DNA from: Streptomyces diacarni
Lineage (GTDB): Bacteria; Actinomycetota; Actinomycetes; Streptomycetales; Streptomycetaceae
NCBI RefSeq assembly: GCF_003323715.1
Contig: NZ_QOIN01000039.1
Location: 62,001 to 126,000 of the forward strand
Direction of reading: 5' to 3'
DNA length: 64,000 nt
A model generated the notes under the pieces. That model was not told where the DNA came from. It saw nothing but the letters and a program-made list of their open reading frames with translations, and did not search any database. The position numbers and the translations under genes are program-made. Below, one piece after another: positions 17,849 through 27,727 of the stretch (its first letter is position 1; every line of letters starts with the position of its first letter).

Positions 17849-19635
17849 CTGAGGAACACCGCCTCGGCCGCCGCGCGGCGACAGCGGAACCCACCGCCGA
17901 TGTCGTCGTTCTCGGCGGCGGTCTGGCCGGACTCACCTGTGCGCTGCAGATCCTCCGCGCACGCCCCCACACGGAAGTCGTGATCGTCGAACGCGCGCAC
18001 TTTCCCTTACCCGAGGCCGCGCACAAGGTGGGTGAGTCGACGGTGGAGGCATCGGCTCACTATTTCGAGACCGTTCTGGGGCTGAGGGACCATCTCAAGT
18101 CGGCGCAGCTGCGCAAGGAGGGCCTGCGTTTCTTCGGACCGCACGAGGGCAACGAGGACATCGTGCCGCGGCTCGAGGTCGGGTTCTCCCACGCGTTGCC
18201 CACGTGGACCTACCAGCTCGACCGGGGACGTTTCGAGAACGAGCTCGCGGACCGGGTGCGCGCGGCGGGAGCCACTCTGCTCCAGGGCACACACGTCGAG
18301 GACGTCGAGTTGGGCGACGAGGAGCACCGGGTTGTTCTGCGCGACTCCCCGCACACCGGTGTGCGGGGCCGGTGGCTGGTCGACGCCACGGGACGACGCG
18401 GGCTCCTCAAACAGAAGCTGGGGCTGCGGGAGACCGTCGACCACGACGTCAACGCCGTGTGGTTCCGGATCGGCAGGAGGATCGACCTCGAGCACTTTCC
18501 GGATGCCGACCCTGCGCGCACGGACGCGGAGGCCAGGAAGACGTGGCTGGCCCGTGTCGAGGGCAACCGCTGGCAGAGCACCAACCACCTGATGGGCCCG
18601 GGCTACTGGACGTGGCTGATCCCGCTGGCCTCCGGATCCACGAGCGTGGGCATCGTCGCGGACGCACGCATGGTCCCCTTCCGCACCATCAACAGGTTCG
18701 AGAGGGCCCTGGCCTGGCTGCACGAGCACGAGCCGCAGGTGGCGCGGGACGTCGCCGGGTCGCGTGACCTTCTCCAGGACTTCCATGTGTTGCGGCACTT
18801 CGCGCACGGCTGCACACGGGTCTTCTCCGCGGACCGCTGGTGTCTGACCGGGGAAGCCGGCGTGTTCCTCGACCCGCTGTACTCGCCGGGCAGCGACTTC
18901 ATCGCCTCGGCCAACTCCTACATCACCGACCTGGTCGTACGGGAGTTGGACGGTGAGGACGTCGGCCGGCGCGCGGACAGCTACGACCAGGCCTACCTCG
19001 CCTCCTTCGAGGGGGCGCTGCCCACGTGGCGGCAGCAGTACGCCCTGATGGGCAACGCGCAGGTGTTCGCGGCGAAGGTCGTGTGGGACACGCTGGCGTA
19101 CTTCGGGGTGAACAGCCTGCTGTTCACCAGCGGTGCCGCCCTCGACCTGCCGTTCATGGAGTCACTGGGAGAGCCCTGGCAGCGGCACCGACGGGTGGCC
19201 CACCGGATCCAGGGGTTCTTGCGCGAGTGGGCGGAGGTGGACGAGGGGGTGGTGGACGCCATGTCGTTCGTCGACCTGAGCGCGCCGCTCTACCACCGGC
19301 TCAACGTGGAGATTCTGGCGGCCGACGCCCCTGACGCGCTGCGCGACCGCTTCCACGAGCACTTCCGTGCGCTGGAGCGGGTTGCCGTCGAACTCATGCG
19401 TGGGGCCGCCCTGCGGCAGGGGGTCGCACTGCGCGCGCAGGACATCGACCCTCTCACCTTCGACCTCGGGGCGGAACTGCGCAAGGTTCCGCAGGACGTG
19501 CGCGGCGAGAGGCGCACGACGCGCCTGGTGGGTGTGGAACTCGCCGAGGAGTGGCACGGGGACGCCCCGCGTGCGCGAGCCCGGCCGCCGGCGCCGTGCG
19601 CGGGGACCGACAACAACGTCATCGACGGTCCGTGA
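17845..19635 (+). CDS. Flavin-dependent halogenase homologue
   Basis: A 596-residue FAD enzyme of the tryptophan-halogenase superfamily. It shows the dinucleotide motif VVLGGGLAGLTCALQ (glycines 24-29), the KVGESTVEAS segment, and the halogenase signature WTWLIP at 255-260 inside GPGYWTWLIPLAS. Lys91 in LRKEGLRFF aligns by eye with the catalytic lysine of PrnA/RebH. EAGVFLDPLYSPGSDF closes the flavin site. A separate flavin reductase would be needed and is not seen. Codon 55 is TTA (18007-18009), implying bldA-dependent translation. The substrate is unknown; a monooxygenase role cannot be excluded. Confidence 0.8.
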   Translation: MTEEHRLGRRAATAEPTADVVVLGGGLAGLTCALQILRARPHTEVVIVERAHFPLPEAAHKVGESTVEASAHYFETVLGLRDHLKSAQLRKEGLRFFGPHEGNEDIVPRLEVGFSHALPTWTYQLDRGRFENELADRVRAAGATLLQGTHVEDVELGDEEHRVVLRDSPHTGVRGRWLVDATGRRGLLKQKLGLRETVDHDVNAVWFRIGRRIDLEHFPDADPARTDAEARKTWLARVEGNRWQSTNHLMGPGYWTWLIPLASGSTSVGIVADARMVPFRTINRFERALAWLHEHEPQVARDVAGSRDLLQDFHVLRHFAHGCTRVFSADRWCLTGEAGVFLDPLYSPGSDFIASANSYITDLVVRELDGEDVGRRADSYDQAYLASFEGALPTWRQQYALMGNAQVFAAKVVWDTLAYFGVNSLLFTSGAALDLPFMESLGEPWQRHRRVAHRIQGFLREWAEVDEGVVDAMSFVDLSAPLYHRLNVEILAADAPDALRDRFHEHFRALERVAVELMRGAALRQGVALRAQDIDPLTFDLGAELRKVPQDVRGERRTTRLVGVELAEEWHGDAPRARARPPAPCAGTDNNVIDGP

Positions 19636-19658
19636 CCGGACAACCGGGGGAACACACT

Positions 19659-20759
19659 GTGTCAGTGCACTGCGCGACGAAGCGCATCGCTTATCGCGAC
19701 ACGTTCGTCGACGAGCTGTACGAGGACATCGGCCGCCTCGTGACCGGAGACGCCGTGGACGCGCACCTGGTGGAGGCACGCCTGCGCCTGCTCGCGCGGA
19801 CGAACTCCGCGGCGACCGCCGCCTACTGGGACCACCACGAGGACGGCGTGGGGGTCCCCGACAGCGCCTACAAGGCGAGCCCGCCCTACCTGTTCCCCGA
19901 CCGGGAACCGGTGCGGGTCTTCGAGACCAGCAACACCACGGGCACCGGCACGGGGCGGGTCGCCTACACGCCGCGCGGCATGGAGCTCATGAAGACGTCC
20001 ATCGTGCGGAACGCGGGAGCGCGTCTCCTGCGCGGACTTGCCGAACCGGCCGTGATCCGGCTGGTTCCGTCCGAGCAGGCGGCCCCGCGCATGATCATGG
20101 CCCATGGCATGGAGGTGATCGCCCGCCGGTTCGGACACGCGCGGCTCAGCTCCTGCGTGCTGGACGGTTCCGGGGTGGACCGGCACGCCTTGCGCCGGCT
20201 GCTCGGGCACGCGGTGGCGGAGGAACGTCCCGTGGTGCTCATCGGTGCGACATCGGTCTTCGTCAACCTGTGCCAGTCGTTGCGGGAAGAGGGAGAGTCC
20301 TGGCGGCTGCCTTCCGGTTCGCGCCTGGTGGACGCCGGCGGCCACAAGCGGGACCGGCGGGTGAGCGTGGAGGAGACACGGGCCATGGCCGCGCGGGTGT
20401 TCGGAATCGAGCCGCGGGGCCACTGCAACCTGTTCGGCATGACGGAGCTGGCCAGTCAGCTCTACGACGGGTGGGACACGGCCGTCGGTCCACTGGGCGA
20501 GCGGCCCAAAGCGTCCGAACCGTTCGTGCGGGCACAGGTGCGCGCGCCGGATGATCTCAGCCTCCTCGAACGCGGCGCCGGGCTGCTGGAGGTGGTCGAT
20601 CTGTGCGTGCTGGACCGGCCCTGCGCGCTGCTCACGGGAGACTGGGGCCTCGCGCACCCGGCGGGGGTGGCGGTCACGGGCCGCGTGGCCAAGGCGCGTC
20701 AGCGGGGCTGCTCACTGGCTCTCGACCAGGTCACGGCGGAGCGGAACGATCATGGCTGA
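19659..20759 (+). CDS. LuxE-like acyl-AMP/acyl-protein synthetase
   Basis: A 366-residue member of the LuxE family, distant ANL-superfamily enzymes that activate a carboxylate with ATP and hand it to LuxC. Visible landmarks are VFETSNTTGTGTGRV (phosphate loop), DAGGHKRDRRVS, NLFGMTELASQLYDGW and LLTGDWG. The GTG at 19659 follows GGGGGAA and gives the usual LuxE length; a GTG at 19632 is the alternative. The stop overlaps the LuxC-like start by 8 bp, so both are made together. In lux systems the pair belongs to fatty-acid reductase; here there is no luciferase, so it should act on a pathway acid. Confidence 0.85.
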   Translation: MSVHCATKRIAYRDTFVDELYEDIGRLVTGDAVDAHLVEARLRLLARTNSAATAAYWDHHEDGVGVPDSAYKASPPYLFPDREPVRVFETSNTTGTGTGRVAYTPRGMELMKTSIVRNAGARLLRGLAEPAVIRLVPSEQAAPRMIMAHGMEVIARRFGHARLSSCVLDGSGVDRHALRRLLGHAVAEERPVVLIGATSVFVNLCQSLREEGESWRLPSGSRLVDAGGHKRDRRVSVEETRAMAARVFGIEPRGHCNLFGMTELASQLYDGWDTAVGPLGERPKASEPFVRAQVRAPDDLSLLERGAGLLEVVDLCVLDRPCALLTGDWGLAHPAGVAVTGRVAKARQRGCSLALDQVTAERNDHG

Positions 20760-22215
20760 GCCGCGTTGCGTGTCGTGGCTGCCGTCGTGGGCCGATCCCG
20801 GCAGCCTGGAGCGTGCGTCCGTCGGCGGCGACGCCCCGGACGGGCGGTACTACGGTCTGCGGCCCGCTCCTGGGCAGTGGCCGGGCTTGGGAGAGGGGCT
20901 GCGCGCGGCCCACGAGTCGCTGCGCGCGATGCCGGTGGACCGGATCGTCGAAGCGTTCGACCGCACGTGTTCCCGGTGGGCGGACCACGGCTTCGCCCAC
21001 CGGGTGCGGGCCCGGGCCGACATCGTCGCCGCGACGGGGTTCTCGGCGCAGGCGGTGGACCACGGTCTCGACGTCGAGCTGTCCAACTACCGCGCGAAGA
21101 CGCTGTACCGCGTCCTTCGTCGGGAACTCGGCGACCCGGGTGTTCTGGACGGGTTCACCGCAGACCGAGAGCTCGGCGGACACACCATGGCGCTGGGACC
21201 GCGGGTGACCACGGCGGTGTGCAGCGGCAACGTTCCCGGGCTGCCTGCGCTTTCCCTCGTGCGCGCCCTGCTGGTCAAGTCGGCGGTGATCCTCAAGGTC
21301 GCCAGCGGCGAGCCCACCTTCGCCGTGCACTTCCTGCGCTCCCTCGCGGAAGTGGACCCCGCGCTGGCCGACGCCGTGGTCGTCACCTACTGGCCGAGCC
21401 AGGACACGGCCACGCTGCGCGGCGCGATGGAGCAGGCCGACGCCGTGATCGCCTACGGCGGCGACGACGCGTGCGCGGCCGTCCGTGCCCACCTGCGGCC
21501 GCACCAGCGCTACGTCGAGCACGGCCACAAGGTCTCGGTGGGTGTGCTCACCGGCGACTACCTCGCCGATGTCGGACTGCGCGAGGTGGCCGGGCGCGTC
21601 GCCGAGGACGTGTCCACCTTCAACCAGCACGCCTGCGTGGCCCCCCTGGCCTACCTTGTGGAAAGCCGCGACCCGAGCCCGCGGGACGTCGCCGAGGCGC
21701 TGGCGCGCGCGATGGCCGAGTACGCGGCGGACTGCCCGCTGGGGCTGCTGTCCTCGACGGACGCGGCGGCTCTGCAGCTGCGCCGGGCGAACATGGCATG
21801 GGCAGCGGCGAGCAGTCCCGGGGGCGGCTTCTGGCGCTCGGCGGGCCTGGACTGGACGGTCACCCTCGCCCCGGACCTGCTCTCCGTCCAGGGCGCGGGA
21901 AACCGTACGGTCGGCGTGGTGCCGGTGCGCGACACGCGGCACATCCTGAGCGAGCTGCGCCCCCTCGCCGACCGGCTGCAGAACATCGGACTCGGCGCGA
22001 GCGGGGACCGGTTTTGGACGTTGGCGTCCGCACTCGGGCGGCTCGGCGCCAGCAGGATCAGCGAACCGGGACGGATGGCGGGACCGAGCGTCGTCTGGAG
22101 ACACGACGGCATGCCCTGCCTGTCCCTGCTGCTGCGTTGGTGCGACATCGAGATGCACCCGCAAGCGCGGCACCGCGTGAAGACCCCAGCGAAGGATGAA
22201 GTGACGCAAGCATGA
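20752..22215 (+). CDS. LuxC-like acyl-CoA/acyl-protein reductase
   Basis: A 487-residue reductase of the LuxC family (aldehyde-dehydrogenase fold). An acyl-enzyme forms on a cysteine, most likely the one in STFNQHACVAPLAYLV, and NADPH reduces it to an aldehyde. Other family features are AVCSGNVPGLPALSLVRALL, VKSAVILKVASGEPTF and ADAVIAYGGDDACAAV. Start ATG 20752 lies within the LuxE stop region. The likely product is an aldehyde of a modified alkylmalate or other pathway acid, which could then cyclise, condense or be oxidised by a P450. This is inferred from family and context only. Confidence 0.87.
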   Translation: MAEPRCVSWLPSWADPGSLERASVGGDAPDGRYYGLRPAPGQWPGLGEGLRAAHESLRAMPVDRIVEAFDRTCSRWADHGFAHRVRARADIVAATGFSAQAVDHGLDVELSNYRAKTLYRVLRRELGDPGVLDGFTADRELGGHTMALGPRVTTAVCSGNVPGLPALSLVRALLVKSAVILKVASGEPTFAVHFLRSLAEVDPALADAVVVTYWPSQDTATLRGAMEQADAVIAYGGDDACAAVRAHLRPHQRYVEHGHKVSVGVLTGDYLADVGLREVAGRVAEDVSTFNQHACVAPLAYLVESRDPSPRDVAEALARAMAEYAADCPLGLLSSTDAAALQLRRANMAWAAASSPGGGFWRSAGLDWTVTLAPDLLSVQGAGNRTVGVVPVRDTRHILSELRPLADRLQNIGLGASGDRFWTLASALGRLGASRISEPGRMAGPSVVWRHDGMPCLSLLLRWCDIEMHPQARHRVKTPAKDEVTQA

Positions 22216-23458
22216 CGGAAACCACACTCAAGGCGAAAGAGCTCCACCCGCACCTGCCGGCTTCGGTGGAGGTCATCGACTGCACACTGCGCGACGGTGA
22301 GCAGGCACCCGGCGTCTGGTTCACGACCGAGGAGAAGCTGCGGCTGGCCACGGCCCTGTCAAAGGCGGGCGTCTCGGCCCTCGACGCGGGCTTCCCCGCC
22401 TCGTCCGGCAGCGAGCTGGAAGCCCTGCAGGCCCTGCACGAGCTCGGGCTCAGCGCATCGATCGCGGCGACCGCCCGTCCCCTGGCACAGGATGTCGCCG
22501 CCGCGGCGAAATCCCATGCGGACGAGGTGTTCCTGTTCATGCCGACCAGCGACCTGCGGCTCAAGGAGACCCTCGGTATCACCCGCGACCGGGCCACGAC
22601 CGTCTTCAGGTCGGGGGCGGAGGCGGCCGCCGCTCGCGGTCTGGCCGTCAACCTGGTCTTCGAGGACGCGACGCGCTCCGATCCGCGGACGCTGATCGAC
22701 ACGGCCGAGGAGCTGCGCCGGCACGTCCCGCTGCGCCGTCTGGTGCTGGCCGACACCACCGGATGCGCCCACCCGGCCGGGATGCACCAACTGATCCGCT
22801 CCCTCACGGACGCCCTCGGCCCCGGGACGACGCTGTGCACCCACAACCACAACGACTTCGGGCTGGCGGCGGCGAACACCCTCGCGGCGGTCGGTGCGGG
22901 GGCGAAGGCGATCACCTGTACGGTCAACGGGCTCGGCGAACGCGCCGGCAACGCCGACCTGGCCGAGTGTGTGGCCGGCCTGACCCACCTGTACGGGGTC
23001 GAGCACGGCGTCGACCCGTTGGCGCTGCCCTCGCTCGCCGCCGACGTGGAACGGGCGAGCGGAGTGGCCACGAGCCCCATCAAGCCGGTGACCGGGTTCA
23101 ACGTCTTCCGGCACGAGTCAGGAGTGCACGTCGACGCGATGCTCAAGGACAGCCGCAGCTACGAGTTCCTGCCGGCCGCCTGGGCGGGGCGCAGCAGCGA
23201 GTTCGTGCTGGGCAAACACAGCGGCACCTCGCTGGTACGCCACCTCCTCACCTGTGCCGGCGTGCCATGTGACGACGCTCTGGTGGCGCGCGCCCTCGGC
23301 GAGGTCAGGGACGCGGTCGAGCGGCGGGACAAGGCCGCGCACCGGCAGGCCCACGCCGACCTCCAGGCGGTGTACCGCACGCTGCTGTCGGGGTACGACG
23401 CGGCGGCGCTGGTCGAGCGCTACCGCGGCCACCGGCCGTCGGAGGGGCAGGTGGAACG

Positions 23459-23462
<4 letters not shown>
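22212..23462 (+). CDS. Isopropylmalate/homocitrate synthase-like enzyme (HMGL family)
   Basis: A 416-residue DRE-TIM metallolyase that condenses an acyl-CoA with a 2-oxo acid. Conserved elements: [13 protein letters not shown] (catalytic Arg and Asp), [16 protein letters not shown] (metal-binding HxH), [12 protein letters not shown], and [17 protein letters not shown]. There is no C-terminal leucine-sensing domain, so the size matches NifV/homocitrate-synthase and FrbC-like proteins rather than housekeeping LeuA. The start overlaps the LuxC stop by 4 bp. With the LeuCD-like pair downstream it should make an alkylmalate and isomerise it. The acyl donor and 2-oxo acid cannot be told from sequence by eye. 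Confidence 0.87.
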
Positions 23463-24729
<1,267 letters not shown>

Positions 24730-24733
<4 letters not shown>

Positions 24734-25236
24734 CCACGATCACGGGCCGGGTATGGCTGTTCGGCGACGACCTCAACACCGATGTGATCCACCCTCCGCA
24801 GTTCTTCAGCCTCGACGAGGAGAAGGTGAGGGCCGGGCTCTTCCACGGCCTCGACCCCGGGATCCAGCCCCGTCTCCGCCCGGGGGACGTGCTCGTCGGC
24901 GGGCACAACTTCGGCTGCGGCTCCAGCCGCGAGACGTCGGTCAGGTCGCTCAAGCTGAACGGGATCGGTGCCCTCATCGCGCTCGACTTCGCCCGGATCT
25001 TCTTCCGCAACTGCACGAACAACGGCATCCCCTGCCTGACCCTTGCCCGCGCGCGGGACCTTCAGGCGCTGCGCCCCGGCCAGGTGGTGAACGTCGACCC
25101 GGAGCAGGCACGGATGACGACCGAGGAGGGTGAGGAGATCCCGCTGGATCCGCCCGGAGGGTTCGTCCAGCGCATCTGGCAGGCGGGCGGTCTGCTCGCC
25201 CTGCTGCCCGACTCCCGGCCCGAGCGAGGTGCGTGA
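24730..25236 (+). CDS. LeuD-like (aconitase family) small subunit
   Basis: A 168-residue swivel-domain protein. It contains [16 protein letters not shown] and the substrate loop [20 protein letters not shown], then [18 protein letters not shown]. It forms the active dehydratase with the preceding subunit. Start and stop both overlap neighbours by 4 bp. The length is typical of the archaeal/homoaconitase-like small subunits, somewhat shorter than actinobacterial housekeeping LeuD of about 200 residues, supporting a separate origin from primary leucine biosynthesis. Confidence 0.88.
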
Positions 25237-26243
25237 CCGTGCGCGCGGCATCCGACGCCCGGGACGCGGTCCTGCGCGTGCAGACCTGGGGCGGCCGGTG
25301 GGGCAGCGCCCTGCGCGGCGCCGTCTCACGCCCCTTCGAGCGAGCCACCGGTGTACGGGTGCAGCACGAACGGCACGTCGGGCTCGCACTGGCGCCTTCC
25401 TTGCTGGATGCCCTGCACACCGGGCGGCGCCCGCCGATCGACGTCGTCTGGTCCAACTCGGTGCCCGCGCTCAACGCCGCGCTCGCCGGCCACTGCGTGC
25501 CCCTGGACCGTGCCCGTATGCCGGTCCTGGACGCGCTCAGGGGCCGGGCCCGGCCCGACGGTGCCCCGGCACGGTCGGTGGTCCACCCCTACGTCGTGTA
25601 CTACGTGCTGGGCTACCACGAGGACGCCTTCCCCGAAGGGGAGCCGCGCTCCTGGCACATCCTCTTCGACGAACGGCACCGCGGCAGAATCGCCCTCTAC
25701 CCGCACGGAAACGGCCTGCACGCCCTCGCCCAGACGCTGCAAGGCGGACGCGTCGAGGACATCCCGGCGGACATGGAGGCGTGCTGGAGTTTCCTGCGGC
25801 GTCTTCGTCCTCAGGTCACCGAGCTCGAGTACAGCATCGGCATGGAGGAGCGGTTGCGCGCCCGCCACCTCGACCTGTGTTTCCGCGCTCTGCCCAACGT
25901 CCTCGCCTTCCAGTCCGACCTGCCCGTCGGATGGTGCGTGCCGGCCGAGGGGACCGCGGACACCACCGACGCGCTGTGGGTTCCGCGCGGAGTCCCGGAC
26001 ACCGTACGCGACGTCGCCATGCGGTACATCGCCTTCGCTCTGCGCCCGGACGTGCAACAGGACTGGTGCCGACAGCTCGGAGTCATGCCCGTGCACCCGG
26101 CCGCCGGTGTCCCCGAGATGCTGCGACGCCCCGATCTTCCCGCGCACGCCGACGACTTCCACGGGATCCTGCACATCCCGGAAAGCGTCAAGGCCGCGCA
26201 GCAACCGGAGTGGGAGGAGAGGTTCGCCGAGATCTTCGGCTGA
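25233..26243 (+). CDS. Solute-binding-protein-like protein lacking a signal peptide
   Basis: A 336-residue protein resembling bacterial extracellular solute-binding proteins of the polyamine/iron type (for example VLRVQTWGGRWGSALRGAV near the start, VVWSNSVPALNAAL and HPYVVYYVLGYHEDAF). The N-terminus [16 protein letters not shown] has no hydrophobic segment or lipobox, and no permease or ATPase is adjacent. It is coupled by 4 bp to the LeuD-like gene and therefore seems to act in the cytoplasm with the pathway enzymes. It may be an enzyme on this fold, as known for MqnA/MqnD and Thi5-type proteins, or a carrier. Function unknown. Confidence 0.72.
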   Translation: MTVRAASDARDAVLRVQTWGGRWGSALRGAVSRPFERATGVRVQHERHVGLALAPSLLDALHTGRRPPIDVVWSNSVPALNAALAGHCVPLDRARMPVLDALRGRARPDGAPARSVVHPYVVYYVLGYHEDAFPEGEPRSWHILFDERHRGRIALYPHGNGLHALAQTLQGGRVEDIPADMEACWSFLRRLRPQVTELEYSIGMEERLRARHLDLCFRALPNVLAFQSDLPVGWCVPAEGTADTTDALWVPRGVPDTVRDVAMRYIAFALRPDVQQDWCRQLGVMPVHPAAGVPEMLRRPDLPAHADDFHGILHIPESVKAAQQPEWEERFAEIFG

Positions 26244-26259
26244 CCACCGCGTGCTCACC

Positions 26260-26290
26260 GCACCGCTTCGAGACAGGCCAGGGGCGGTGC
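26260..26290 (+). promoter_or_regulatory. Hairpin before the second P450
   Basis: GCACCGC (26260-26266) pairs with GCGGTGC (26284-26290). It lies in the only sizeable gap (73 bp) between the LeuCD/solute-binding genes and the last P450, so it might attenuate or process the transcript. Confidence 0.4.
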
Positions 26291-26316
26291 CGAACGGCTC
26301 ATTGGAGAGGAACACC

Positions 26317-27606
26317 ATGTCCGAGAACGAGGGAGCCGCCATGGACACCGGCTCCCCACCCCCCGCCGGAGGCTGCCCGTTCGGTCCGAACGGGGCAGGC
26401 TTCAATCCGTTCGCCACACCCGGCTTCGCCGACCTCTACCAGCAGTTCGAGACGGCACGCGAGATGTCCCCCGTCTTTTACAGCGAGCCGTTCCACATGT
26501 GGATCGTCTCCCGGTACGACGACGTCCTGGCGATACTCAAGGACGCGGACCGCTTCTCGTCCTCCACCAGGCCGATCATCCTCTCGAGTTTCCCCGACGG
26601 GATCCGCACCGTGCTGGAGAGGACACACACCTTCGCCGCACCCAATCTGGCCTTCGACGGCCGCCCCGCGCACGATCGCCTGCGCGGCCCGGTGGCGAAG
26701 TACTTCTCCGCCAAGGCCATGATCCGTCGCGAGAGCCGCATACGTGACATCATGACCCGCTGCCTCGACGAGATACCCGAGGGCTCTCCCTTCGACCTCG
26801 TCGAGTCGTTCGCGCGGCCCGTCGCCAGCCGGGTGATCATCGATCTCGCGGGCCTCCCTCCGGCCGACCACGGCAGGATCATGCGATACCACGAAGCGGT
26901 CAACGGCTTCTTCTTCGGTGATCCGCCGGTCGAGCGGCAGCCGGGCTACGCGCAGGACGTACAGGAACTCGAGGCCTACCTCGCCGAGGTCATCGACCAG
27001 TGCCGGAGGACCCCGCGAGACGGCCTGATCAGCCACCTCCTCCAGCTCGTGGCGAAGGGGGAAGCCGACTACACCGACGCGGAACTCATCAGCCTGATCA
27101 GTTTCGACGTCCTCGCGGCGGGGATCCGCCCGGCCGGTTTCGTCATCGTCAACCTCTGTCGTGAGCTGCTGCGCGACCCACGGCACTGGGAGAGCGTCCG
27201 GGCCGACCCGTCCCTGTTCGACAGCGCCTTCAACGAGGCGCTCAGGCGCTCAGGTATCGGACTCGGTGTCTTCAGGACGACCACGGCCGAGGTGGACGTG
27301 GCCGGCACGCGCATTCCCGCAGGATCGGTCATCTGGGCCATGGTGTCGTCCGCGGACTACGACGAGAGCCGGTTCCCCGACCCCGCGGTGTTCGACCCCT
27401 CCCGGACGAATCTCGCCGGCAGCCTCCACTTCTCCCAGGGGCTTCACTACTGCCTCGGCTCCTACCTCGCCCGGACCGTCGCGCGGGTCGGCATCGATCT
27501 GCTGATGCGGCGGCACCCCGGTCTGCGCCTCGTGCCGGACCAGCGAATCGAGTACGAACCCAGCATCAACCTCATGATCCCGGCGGCTCTCCTCGTGGAG
27601 CGCTGA
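26317..27606 (+). CDS. Cytochrome P450 with atypical I-helix, end of cluster A
   Basis: A 429-residue P450 with a normal ExxR motif (FNEALRRSG) and heme loop (HFSQGLHYCLGSYLAR, thiolate Cys at about 379). The I-helix reads DVLAAGIRPAGFVIV: where most P450s have an acid followed by Thr, this one has Arg and Pro. Loss of the proton-relay pair is known in peroxygenase-like and substrate-assisted P450s, so the chemistry may be unusual. ATG 26317 follows GGAGAGG. It closes the cluster A run and is followed by a hairpin and the convergent RNase H gene. Confidence 0.88.
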   Translation: MSENEGAAMDTGSPPPAGGCPFGPNGAGFNPFATPGFADLYQQFETAREMSPVFYSEPFHMWIVSRYDDVLAILKDADRFSSSTRPIILSSFPDGIRTVLERTHTFAAPNLAFDGRPAHDRLRGPVAKYFSAKAMIRRESRIRDIMTRCLDEIPEGSPFDLVESFARPVASRVIIDLAGLPPADHGRIMRYHEAVNGFFFGDPPVERQPGYAQDVQELEAYLAEVIDQCRRTPRDGLISHLLQLVAKGEADYTDAELISLISFDVLAAGIRPAGFVIVNLCRELLRDPRHWESVRADPSLFDSAFNEALRRSGIGLGVFRTTTAEVDVAGTRIPAGSVIWAMVSSADYDESRFPDPAVFDPSRTNLAGSLHFSQGLHYCLGSYLARTVARVGIDLLMRRHPGLRLVPDQRIEYEPSINLMIPAALLVER

Positions 27607-27617
27607 GGAGGGCGCCC

Positions 27618-27649
27618 GACGGGCCGGGGCTGCCTCCCCGCGGACCCGT
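27618..27649. terminator. Probable cluster A terminator
   Basis: ACGGGCCGGGG at 27618 can pair with CCCCGCGGACCCGT ending at 27649, with a small internal loop, directly after the P450 stop and before a convergent gene. Confidence 0.5.
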
Positions 27650-27727
27650 GCCGAAGGCGGCGGGCCCGCCCGGACACGGCCCCGACCGGCCACCGCCGCC
27701 CACGCCCTCACCCCGCCTGCGCCACCG

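Noticed and set aside
19659..22215. Bioluminescence (lux) operon
   Set aside because: LuxE- and LuxC-like proteins are present, but no luciferase LuxA/LuxB or LuxD is encoded; the pair serves a different pathway.
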